NCBI GenBank assembly: GCA_050084985.1
Contig: JBITNC010000001.1
Coordinates: 29,326,001-29,390,000, forward strand
Direction of reading: 5' to 3'
Source of the DNA: Nageia nagi
Lineage: Eukaryota > Pinophyta
DNA: 64,000 nt
Part shown: one piece after another, positions 24,241 through 33,723 of the stretch
Layout of the letters: the number at the start of each line of letters is the position of its first letter
Position numbering within the stretch: position 1 is the stretch's first letter
Notes under the pieces: model-generated
Database searches by the model: none
The model's input: the letters and a program-made list of their open reading frames with translations, nothing else
Told to the model about the DNA's origin: nothing
Position numbers and translations under genes: made by a program

Positions 24241-25600
24241 TTTAAGATACTAGAAACCTTGGGGTAGCCAGTCCTTGCAATCAGAGGTTAGTAACACAAC
24301 TTCAAATAGCTTCAAGGAGTCCATGGGAAGTCTTGAATCAATCAATGACAATTTCATAGAGCCTCATGATGGCAATAATGAAGGTATCTGAGATGCTAAT
24401 GGTATGTAGCTTCTAAATAAGCATGTGTTGCAAAACAATTTCGAAGCCCTTCCTAAAGTCTACAAAGCAACAAAAGGCTTTGGAATACCTTTGAAAAAAC
24501 TCTCAATGATAGCCCAAAGTGGGAAGATATGGTCAATATCTAGAAGTTCATCCTAAAGTTAGCTTAGCCCCTTCTCCTATGACTGCCACATCCCAAGTGG
24601 TTTGACAACATCATGTCTGACACAATGGCATGAAGTTTGGTAAATGCCCTATAATTTTTTGAATCTAAACTATCCCCTAACTTGTGATTGGGATGAATGA
24701 TGTGATGTGATCAAGATGAGGGGAACATTGCACAAACAACCTCATTAAAAAAATGTGCAATGAGAGAGGCAAGTGAGTCCACATCGCATTTGAGAAAATC
24801 GGCTTGAAGTCCTTTATAATTTGTTGCTTTGCTAGTGTAGAGCTTCCAAATAGCTCTCTATATATCCCCTAGGTAGAATAATAGATAAGAAGGGGAGGGA
24901 AAGAGACATGTAGAGTTTGTTGATCAAGGATATGATATAGGGAACTAGCATAAGATACCCATGCTTGGAAATCAATGTACGAAGGACGAAATTTTCTCGA
25001 AAGGAGGGTACACCAAAAGGTCTTTGGTGATTGGTGGAGAAAGTTCAAGAGCTCACATTGTATAGACACGAGAAACTCGAGTTTGTTCCATATAAGAAGA
25101 TAACAATAATCCCTCCTCGTGGTCAAAATGGATGAAGGATCATGGGCTAAAACAAAGCCAAGTATCTAATGCATAGATTTACACTCTTCATCAAACCAAC
25201 AATTCCTAGGATAGTATCCAAAAGGGTGTGAAGATTTGGAGTGATGTATCATATGGGGAAAGGAGTTAAGGGCTACCTCCCAAAGGGTCCAAGATAAAAA
25301 CTCATATTCAATAATGGCAGTAGTGTTGGGGTGTTTTTCTTTCCTACCCTGGAGTAGTGAGAAACATGCCAACACGTCAGGTGAAAGGATGTTACTCCCT
25401 CCCGCTATGGGGACTGGTTACCCCAAAGGTTAACTTCTCGACTTGGTGAAGATAACTCAAGGAATGGATGAGATGTTTAAAGCTGCCACCAAGATGAATA
25501 TCATGTGTGGATTCAAGGACTCGGATCGTCTTCGTGGCTAGATGGAGTTGTTTTTGGAAAATGTTGAAAGGGAAATAGGGTGATGCAACTATAGGCATGC
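24241..25600 (-). pseudogene. RTE-like LINE: linker and N-terminal RT remnant
   Basis: Minus strand, in several frames. From 25600 down: post-endonuclease linker (..NCWFDEECKSMH near 25.17 kb; SPKTFWCTLLSRKF near 25.0 kb); RT fingers (HKLGDSLDSKNYRAFTKLHA near 24.68 kb; DIDHIFPLWAIIESFF near 24.53 kb; KPFVALVDFRKGFE near 24.46 kb; ISISDTFIIAIMRLYE near 24.37 kb; WFKTSHGLLE). The block VDFRKGFE is the RT motif normally [FV]DFxKAFD. The catalytic YxDD part is not seen before the remnant ends. Probably the continuation of the endonuclease at 28.6-29.66 kb, split by hairpin element copy B. Confidence 0.65.
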
Positions 25601-26239
25601 GGACTCACGGGCTCAGGATAAGGTCCTCAAAAGTTGACTTGTTGGGTCTCGGCATAGGTTCCATGCACCCTCAATCCGTTTCGCTAGCCAATAAAACGAA
25701 TGTTCTAGTGGAAGGAGCATGAAGTTGTGGCAAGGATGGAGTACGATGGGTGAAGGTAACAGTCGACGATCAGGGTGAAGTTCCTACTATGAGCGACATC
25801 AACAAGACATCTTGAAGTATCCAAGCCTAAGATTGCAAATGACAAAATATCACCAACAATGTGCTAATCAACCACTTCATAAGATATACAAGCACTCGCT
25901 TGTCCACTCCACATGGAATTTACAGGATGCACCAAGTGATGTAAATTAACACAAAGCAGCAATAGAAAAAACTAGACAGCATTGTCAATCATTCATTCGA
26001 ATTTGGCATGACAACATGAGAAGCATTTCATCATAATTACACATACATACACCACCTTCAACAACTTAGAGAATTTTTGGTCTAGCAAGCAAAAGTTCCT
26101 TTCCATTGTTAAAGTGTCAATCTCCCGTTACAAATGAATCAAAATGGGGTGTAAATAGTTTAGGAGCAACTAGCAGTGTTGCCCTAACCCAAATCACAAG
26201 TTTCAAGAAAAATAAACACGGTCCAATAATAAAGTGCCA

Positions 26240-26315
26240 CATGGCATTACAAGATTTATTCCAGCACTTGTGGGAGCAAATCCTCATCCATCATAAGGCT
26301 ATACACAATTTAATA
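26240..26315 (-). repeat. Conserved 3' block of the hairpin-array element, copy B
   Basis: Minus-strand 'cttatgatggatgaggattt', 'gctcccacaagtg.tgg' and 'aatcttgtaatgccat', matching 23310-23390. Confidence 0.65.
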
Positions 26316-26415
26316 AGTCTTTGGAATCCAAATTTAAAATAAAATTGCAATAAATAAAAATGTAAAATAAACTAATTGTTGCGCTTGCAACATCCTGCCT
26401 TGAAGGTTCTTGGGT

Positions 26416-26880
26416 CTATTCTTGCTGATCCACCTTCTCTGTCTCTGCAACGCCGAGCTTGAAGACCCCATTGCTGGCTTGTTGATGGTACTCCTGTCCG
26501 TCTGTGGCTACTTGGTCTTGAAGATAATCTGGATTGGAAGGTGTGGGCTCTCCTTCTAGGCTCAGCTTCCCTTGCCCCTCTTCCAGCTCATTCGCCAGCT
26601 TGGTGATATCCCTTATCCGTTCTGTCCCAATGGTTTTGAGTTCATCAATCTCAATCTTTAGAGTACAGGCCTCCAAGTCTGATGGCTCCTTCGAATCTTT
26701 GTTCAAGGCAACTTTGGTCATAGAAAGTGTGTTTTTCACTTTAAACAGGAATCTACTCACACAGTGGGTGTTTGTAGATTCATCTCTTGCTCTCAGGCTA
26801 GGATCCTCGTGCAATGATCTTATTAAGGTTGTGATGTCAACATTGTGCCTTTGTCTTGGCGAGGTATTGCCAGTGGTCAT
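26416..26880 (-). CDS. Unknown 154-residue protein of the hairpin-array element, copy B
   Basis: Open from ATG at 26880 (MTTGNTSPRQRHNVDITTLI) to the stop at 26416. Reading back from this ATG the frame stays open into PKQGGEIEGG, so the true start may be further upstream. Residues 16-60 (THCVSRFLFKVKNTLSMTKV) and 60-110 match the broken copy A at 22757-23129. The mid-part LEACTLKIEIDELK..RIRDITKLANELEE is predicted by eye as coiled coil; the C-terminus is Gln/Glu-rich. No known domain recognised, no signal peptide or membrane segment. It follows a TATA-like ttataaa (26997-27003) and the hairpin array. The plus-strand ORF over the same bases is its shadow. It could be a decayed transposon accessory or gag-like protein. 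Confidence 0.55.
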   Translation of the reverse strand: MTTGNTSPRQRHNVDITTLIRSLHEDPSLRARDESTNTHCVSRFLFKVKNTLSMTKVALNKDSKEPSDLEACTLKIEIDELKTIGTERIRDITKLANELEEGQGKLSLEGEPTPSNPDYLQDQVATDGQEYHQQASNGVFKLGVAETEKVDQQE

Positions 26881-26994
26881 GCCTCCCTCTATCTCGCCTC
26901 CTTGCTTTGGTGCCTTGAGGTTTGGTTCGCCATTCTAGTGCACAAGATGAGGAGAAAGATAATCTGAGTTTGGAATAATGAGCTCCCCAGGCTG

Positions 26995-27005
26995 GTGTTT
27001 ATAAG
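26995..27005 (-). promoter_or_regulatory. TATA box of the hairpin-array element, copy B
   Basis: Minus-strand tgcttataaac, 100-odd bases before the ORF and in the same relative position as in copy A, with a shared 'accctag' word just upstream. Confidence 0.5.
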
Positions 27006-27179
27006 CAAATTTTGGTCTCTAAGAAACCCTAGTCGACTAGGCTCGAGAGGAATTGATCTGGACCGTCTAGATGGCCGACCTCAAGATGTGTTTGCACTCA
27101 AACTTCCATGCCTAATTGTCGGAGATCGGATGTGGGGTCTCTGGGGCTGTCTTTGAAATCTGGCCATCTTGGGCATATA

Positions 27180-28310
27180 TCCTGAACTTGGAGCATGCCA
27201 GAGAAAGACAAGATTTTGTCTTTAGAAACGGTGCTCCCAACTCTCTCCTGAGCTAGGAGCATGCTACAGAAAGACCAGATTTTGTCTTTTGAAACGATGC
27301 TCCTAACTCTCTCTTGAGCTAGATGTGACCTGAACTTGCTCGTTTTTGCTCATCCTGGTGTCCCAACTTGCTGATTTTGCACAACGGATTGACCCAAAGG
27401 CCCCTCCAAGCCTAGCGCATGATTTCAAAAGACAAGAATTTGTCTTTTTGAAACTCCCTCCAACTTCTTCGGCTCTTCCAATCTAGGTGCATGGTTTCAA
27501 AAGACAAGATTTTGTCTTTTTGAAACTCCCTCCAACTTCTCTGGCTCTTCCAGTTTGGGCACATGGTTTCAAAAGACAAGATTTTGTCTTTTTGAAACTC
27601 CTTCCAACTTCTTCAGCTCTTCTAGTCTGGGCGCATGGTCCAAAAAGTCAGGATTCTATCTTCCTGAGGCATGCGTTGGGTTGCAGGTGGCCAAATTTGC
27701 TTCGTTTTGGGTCTTCTTCTCCTTGAACTTAGCCAAATTTTCAAGTTCACTCCATCCTGGTGTCTTCCCAGGCTTGGCGCATGCTCCCAAAAGTCATGAA
27801 TTTGTCTTTTTAAGGCATGCACCAACCCCTCTAGTCATGTTGGGGCGGGATCTGGGCTCCGAGGCTCCATGCCTTAGCCAAATTTTCCACTTTGTCTTGT
27901 CTGGAAGCCTTCCTGGACTAGGCACATGCTCCCAAAAGACAAGATTTTGTCCTTTTGAGGCATGCCCCAACCCCTTGGATGAGTGCACTTCATTGTTTCG
28001 GGTCTCAAGTCCATCTTGGTAGCCTCCTGACTTGGGTGCATGCTCCCAAAAGACAAGATTTTGTCTTTTTGAGGCATGCGCCAACCTTGATATGCACTAA
28101 GTTACTGTTTCCAGGCCTTCATTCCATCCTGGATGCCTCCCTAAGCTTGGCGCATGCCCCAGAAAGACAAGATTTTGTCTTTTCATGGCATGCGCCGGGT
28201 CCAGAAGTGACCGAGTTCCACTTTCCGCACTTGGACTTTAAATTAGGCGACCTCCTGGCTCGAGTGCACATCCCAGAAATACAAGATTTTGTCTTCCTGG
28301 AGCATGCGCC
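27180..28310 (-). repeat. Hairpin array of unknown element, copy B
   Basis: Eleven hairpins with loops near 27213, 27276, 27437, 27509, 27580, 27652, 27799, 27943, 28058, 28172 and 28287. The best unit (28037-28082) has an outer arm GGTGCATGC / GCATGCGCC and an inner stem AAAAGACAA-gatt-TTGTCTTTT. The near-palindromes make ORFs on both strands here, which explains the many overlapping frames; none is likely coding. Confidence 0.8.
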
Positions 28311-28639
28311 AGGACTAGGAGTGACCCAGACTCATTTTGCTTGGCTTTGACTCGACACCGGTTTTCCATTTTCACCTAAACTCGACTTAAATTCCCAGAC
28401 TTAGCCATTTTTTGAGGGTTTTAACTCTTGAACACGACATGACTAGGACTAGGCTGTTTGGACACATTTGGGTGATTGGCTAATAGGCATGATATTGAGT
28501 TTCTCCAGGGACATGGAGAAGCTGCATTGACTAGGTGCCATACGCGTGTAAGTTGCAGAGGGTCCCCAAAATTGCGAAATTTTGGGGCACGTTGTGTAAG
28601 GCACAACAAGTAGAAAGAGTGGGGTGAGTGATTCTATCA

Positions 28640-29661
28640 GTTAAAAGCTAGGAGAGACAATTGGCATGCTTGTCAGCATACAAAGCATCAAAATAGATGA
28701 TGGGGAGATGAGCACAATAGGATCTTGTGATGCAAGGTAGGGGAAGGGGGCAAAGAGGTCATGAGGAGAGCAAAAGTCGAAGAAACATGATCAGCTAGGG
28801 GAGATCGTGGGAAACTTGGAGATCATGAATATTGTGGATCTAATACTTGCAAGCAAGAGCATAATCCACTACACTCGCACCTCAACTATGAGGGAAACAA
28901 GTAAATATGTTGGAATCCGAGAAACAAAGTAATCCACTAAGAACATACAAACCATGTGATTTACTAAGCAAAAGAAGATGTCTTCCATATGTTATAACAA
29001 GACCATTCCCATTTGCAAAAGTCCTTTGTAAATCAAAATCCTCAAGATCCAACTCCTGGAGGAAATGCTCATCATCCCTAAGGTCATGTATAGGCGTCTA
29101 GTAGGTCCCAATGTGGGCATTAAAGTCACCCAAAAGTATGACCTCACTTGTCGAGGAATAATGGGAGATCTTCGAATAAAAGTCCATGTACGAATCATCA
29201 TCAATGTGCGTAACAAAAGATGAAGAAGCTTAGGGAAAGTAGCATACAACAATGAAGACATCGTAGAGTAGGGATGAGTCCCTTAGAGCACAAATCCAAA
29301 TGTATCAAGTGTGTATGTCAGAGGCCAACAATGAAACTCGAGATTGAAGGTGGTCATAGATGAGGCAAGCCACCCCACAAAAACTATGAGTGCCACTCAA
29401 TCTCTTAGTCCCCTTACTAAAAGTTGAGATCCAATTGTAACCTATAATGGTAGGGAATGCATGTTTGGGGCTCTCATGAGTTTCAGTAAAAAGGATAAGA
29501 TCCCATGATGATACCACATCTTGGAAAGTATCAAGGGACGACCATACTGCACCATTGCAATTCCAACATGCAATATCAATCCTATCAATGCCCACTGAGC
29601 TTAGGAGCACCATCATTTGGTCAAACAAGATCATGTCCACCATGCAGGGGGGGAGTCCCAA
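28640..29661 (-). pseudogene. RTE-like LINE: APE-type endonuclease domain
   Basis: Minus-strand endonuclease/exonuclease/phosphatase fold of a non-LTR retrotransposon. In order: IACWNCNGAVW (near 29.57 kb, the N-terminal WN.NG motif), DLILFTETHESP (metal-binding Glu), GYNWISTFSKG, GVACLIYDHL, DVFIVVCYFP (about 29.23 kb), VILLGDFNAHIGTY (about 29.12 kb), ELDLEDFDLQRTFANGNGL, GASVVDYALA (about 28.84 kb) and a degenerate SDH box (VSHDLP). Two frames and several stops. It nicks target DNA in an active LINE. The GDFNAHIG style and the non-poly(A) tails elsewhere favour an RTE-like clade over plant L1. Confidence 0.7.
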
Positions 29662-29699
29662 ATCATTGCTTTATAATTTTGAATGGAAAACCATTGTTT

Positions 29700-31107
29700 C
29701 TAGTCTCTTGTAATCACGACCAAAGTGTGGGCCTTGTGGAGCTCCTCCTTTCATAGTCATGTGAGGTCCTCGTCCATATAAATTGTATGTGAGAAAGAAT
29801 GATTTCCTGTTCGCTCTCAAGGCTTGTAAGCGTTCACATTTTGTTTTAAAAACAAATAACTAGAGTGTTGTTAGGGGTAGTCCAACCCTTTTCCAAAGAA
29901 AGGTCTTTCAAATCCAAAGTATCATGCAAAAAACATGAACATGCTACAAAAAACTGTGGTTTTTGGGAGGCCATGAACTTGAAGGTTGAGTTCTTTTGCA
30001 TGGCGAACCCTCTCCTCTTCGAATTTCATTTGCACTGGCGTTTCAACCATTAGAGAGGTGGCTTTCTTTTCTTTCACAACCTGTAGACACGAAATTTGTT
30101 CTTCTACCTGTTTTTGAAAAGATTGTTGTTGAGTAGTAGTTTCCTATTTGAGGTGCTCATGTTGGGTGAGGATCTCAAAGGCTATTGAAATCAAATTTCA
30201 TACTAACAATATGATAATTAAGGAAGAAACAAAAAAGGTTTATTGATAAGGTTAAAAAACAAGCCAACAACTATACATAAAATGAAAATTCAAAATTTGG
30301 ATACAAGGATGTTGCTACTAAAGGATATCACCACAATTTCTTCATTCTTACACTTCAAGATGGGTCCCATAATTTGGACTTGAAATGTCAGTAACATAAA
30401 CTATAGTAATAATAAGATGCAAAGGGTAAGAATTCCAACATGGAGTACTAGAGGTTCTCAAACAGACCAGCCACATGCAATAAAGGAAAAAGGTCTATTA
30501 GTCAAGAGGTAAAATCAATTGATCTTTGACCTAGGTCAAGAGGTAAAATCAATTGATCTTTGACCTAGTATTAGTTTTTAAAGATATTGTAAAGCCAGGA
30601 GCAAAGCTTAGCCACGTATACTTATATATCTATTCTAAAGAAAAGATATTTGATGGTTGTTAGACGGATTCCTTTAATTTTTGTAAATGGGCAAACTTGA
30701 AAATTGAATGTACTTTGTATTTATACTGCTGTAAAGATATGAAGTTATGTGCATAAAAAATAGTGCCCAACTAAAATGTAAATACCATAAACCTTGGACT
30801 TATCTTGTGTTGTAAATATGCATATAAGAATGATGAGAATTTTGTTTCCATGTGTGTATGAAGGGTACAGGGAACGTAGTCTGTATGAATATGATTTTGT
30901 ATAACTGTCTAAGATAGGAAAGTTATTTAGAAAAACGAAAACCTTATATCCTTACCTTATGTTACAACTTCCATAAGGACGCTATGTAATAGAAGGAAAG
31001 CATTTACCAAATTAAGAGTAAATCTTTGTTTCTCCTCAGAGTAACATCAGATGAAAAACCAATTTTAGTTGAAAAGAAGAAAGAAAGAAAAAGAAAATGA
31101 AACCTAC
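29700..31107. other. 5' end of intron 2, no gene recognised
   Basis: Short ORFs only. Contains the 34-bp tandem duplication at 30501-30568. Confidence 0.5.
30501..30568. repeat. Perfect 34-bp tandem duplication
   Basis: 'gtcaagaggtaaaatcaatt' + 'gatctttgacctag' occurs twice head to tail without a mismatch, so it is recent. Confidence 0.9.
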
Positions 31108-31166
31108 CTGTGACCCATTTTAACGAAGTACACTTTCCATTATTCAAAACGGTTTCTTGAGGCACC
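31108..31166 (-). CDS. YY1: YY1-like zinc-finger gene, exon 2
   Basis: A 59-nt exon encoding VPQETVLNNGKCTSLKWVT, bounded by a strong acceptor (ttctggttttacag) and a consensus donor (CACAG|GTAGGT). Its first base G completes the Trp codon opened in exon 1, and its last base G opens an Asp codon completed by AT at the start of exon 3, so both phases fit. The 'NNGKC..xKWV(T/S)' block directly before the first finger is characteristic of plant YY1 proteins (from memory of the Arabidopsis family member). It follows a 1.7-kb intron and precedes a 25.8-kb intron. Confidence 0.85.
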
Positions 31167-32874
31167 CTGTAAAACCAGAAAAGTAACATAACAAATTGCT
31201 TCGAGATGAAACAGATAGCATAACAACTTAAGGACCATAAATGAGATTCTCTTAAGCATGTATTAACTCTTAGCACTCCGGAGAACTTAGTACCGAAATC
31301 TCTTTTTTTTTTTATCACCGTTCTTTTGGAACAAATCAGTAAGGTGCAAAATGCCTTGTTTTTTAAAAGGAAGGAAACAATGATGCATTTCACCACTTAT
31401 TTGTACAAGACAAATAATTCTCAAACTGCATTTTAAATCAAGCAACTAAAATTAAACACTCAGACTACACACCTTCAAAATGGGAAAGGAAAGTTCAGAG
31501 GCAAGTTGCATTAATCAATAGCATAATATTGGATGCCACAATATGATTGCCATCAGTCACAAACAGAATGATAATCTTAACTAAACATATAATGTGAGTA
31601 ATATTTTCTAAGATCAAATTGACAAATTCTTCTATTTGACAAATGTATAAAAGCATTATGTAGTATTTTAATTTTATTAAGAATATACATACATATTATT
31701 TAAATTTTTGATCTATTTGGAGAAGAAATAAAAGTATTTTCTCAAAAAAATAATCAAATAATTTAATTAAACTGCTTTAAATTGTACTATGAAATATTTG
31801 AAAATTATAAAATAAAATTAAATAAAATATTTATCAATTCTTAAAAGTATGTGAATAAATATTGAAGTATACTGAAATGTCTTTATGTTAACATTAATAA
31901 ATTATTTTTTCTTTAAAAAATTAAAATTCATTTTAATTTAAAATGATGGTAAATAGATATAGAATTATAAAATTTGTATTCATTTTAATTTTAACAGAAT
32001 AATATTATTTTTTATTAAAATTTAACAAGAAAGAAAAAAATAGTCCACTCAGTTTTAAATTGAGTTTTTGTTTGAGTTAATGAAAGTTTAATATAGAAAA
32101 TTTATTTAATTTTTAAATCATTAAAAATAAAATATTTATTTTAATTATTTTAAAAATCTTGATAAAAAAATTATTAGTCAAAATTATCTTACTTTTTACT
32201 GTATTTTTGTAAGACCAATGCTAACATAAAATTCATCTTCAAAAATTTACATCAACAAAAATCTTCATCATAATTGAAAACAGAAATAGCTTTTTAAATT
32301 AAATACTTTGATAGAAACATGTAATAATTAATTTTTTTGCAAAAAAATATTTAAAATAAAAAAGATTTCAATTTTCAAATTCAAACTCATAATTTTACTA
32401 TTTTTTTTTAAATAGTAAAAATAATCTTCATACTTCCCATTAATTTATTTGAAAATATAAAAATTATGAAAAATAATAATGACGATGATGTTAATAAGAT
32501 TTAAAAATGACATAACTGTATAAATAAATTGAAAAACATTCAAAATAATTAAAAAAACCAATTGAAAAATAAAACAATATTAATAATAAATTTTATTTAC
32601 TTAAAATTTAATAATAATAAATAATTTATTTCACAAGACAACGAAATATATTTCTCCTTAATTCAAATCATTTTACGTTTCATTAAAATACCATCGAAAT
32701 AAAATGATAATAAAGACAAATAAGTAAAGTTACTATTCCTCCGACTTTTTTTCCCTAATTTGAAGTGAATTTCATAGTCCTAATCGACTACAGATAATCG
32801 TAATTCAAATAAAGATCTGTAGAAACCGTAAAAATATTTTAAAAATAAATAAATGCGAATAATATAGAGATTAC
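31167..32874 (-). other. YY1-like gene intron 1, very AT-rich
   Basis: Phase-2 intron of 1708 bp (gtaatc...ttacag). About 31.6-32.6 kb is extremely A/T-rich with runs of T and A and no ORF, RNA gene or recognisable transposon. Confidence 0.75.
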
Positions 32875-32927
32875 CATTGTTTCAACCATTTTGGGTTATG
32901 GGAAGGGAGAGGAGGAAGGTGATGCAT
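32875..32927 (-). CDS. YY1: YY1-like zinc-finger gene, exon 1 (start codon)
   Basis: First coding exon of a plant YY1-type C2H2 transcription factor. From the ATG at 32927 it encodes MHHLPPLPSHNPKWLKQ plus the first two bases (TG) of a Trp codon, then a GTAATC donor. The stretch PKWLKQW followed in exon 2 by VPQ matches the N-terminal 'W(L/F)K(E/Q)WVPQ' signature I know from plant YY1. The ATG is the first in frame: the frame stays open upstream to a TAG near 33055 but contains no other Met. A further upstream exon cannot be excluded. The intron after it is phase 2 and 1708 bp long. The exon-1 ORF alone is too short to be noticed; the call rests on the join. Confidence 0.8.
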
Positions 32928-33650
32928 GCTGTGCACTATTCCTCTTCTTCTCGCTGGTTTGTTAAATGAGGGCCTCCATTCTTGTTTTTGGATGGTGGCG
33001 AGAGGCGTAAATAATTTAGTTGCCTTGCAATCAGCTTTTATGGGGATGCCCTACACATTTAAAATAGCGACGCATAATTTCGGTAAAGTTAATTGCATAA
33101 ACGTTTGGTTTAAATTATGTTCCGGAAAAAACCCAAGTTCCAAAAAGCATGCAACAAATTTTTTTTCTAAAATCAAACTAGCATTAGGTTTCCAAGCCAT
33201 TTCCTAACCGCTATACCATCCATAGTTTCATCAAAACTCCTTTTTAGCTTACACAATTTAAAATTTTGCAGTTAGTTCAAATTGCTAGAAAATGGGTAGA
33301 CTCACTTTCCTCTTACATGGACGTGATAGTTTATTAATGTATGAAGGGGGTCTATTCAAATCACTATTTATTATATCAAATTCATTTAGGGTTCACATTT
33401 GATCTCGTTTGCACCTGGATCAAATTTGAAGCCTTCAATGACCTTCAAAGATATTTTTACCCTTCAAATAAGATCACCAGTCATATATTATACAAGTATT
33501 TAAACTTACCCTTCGTCGTTTAAGGTTGATATTCAATTAAAATTTTCAAAGGGCAACCTTCAAAATTACTTGTCAAAAAATGGTTTTAAAATTAAGATAT
33601 ATAATTAGAAATATTAATTATTATATTATACATTACTAATGTATTAAGCT
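32928..33650 (-). promoter_or_regulatory. Presumed 5'UTR/promoter side of the YY1-like gene
   Basis: Upstream of the exon-1 ATG on the minus strand. No long ORF or transposon signature is seen. I could not place a convincing TATA box, so this is a positional call only. It is bounded on the far side by the gag-only LTR element at 33724. Confidence 0.35.
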
Positions 33651-33723
33651 CTAAACTTAGAATGTGGTAGGAATTTATAGAAGTTGTTAACAACTATGAA
33701 CTAGAATTGCATGAATTAATTAC

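Larger units (their letters stand above)
5329..31107 (-). other. YY1-like gene intron 2, 25.8 kb, filled with transposons
   Basis: Phase-1 intron inferred from the exact match of exon 2 and exon 3 in phase and in protein order (..KWVT-D-ETMK..). Its length is due to nested insertions listed separately: a chromodomain Ty3/gypsy element, two LINE types, solo LTRs, a small DNA transposon and an inverted pair of hairpin-array elements. Donor gtaggt at 31107 and acceptor tctacag at 5329 are intact. Introns of this size are well known in conifers. Confidence 0.75.

Noticed and set aside
26534-26938. 134-codon plus-strand ORF
   Set aside because: It is the antisense shadow of the minus-strand ORF 26416-26880, whose homologue in copy A supports the minus frame.
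27487-28350. Overlapping ORFs on both strands in the hairpin array
   Set aside because: They arise from near-palindromic repeats (phrases such as FKRQDFVFLK recur) and are open on both strands; the common order with the downstream ORF explains them better as an array.
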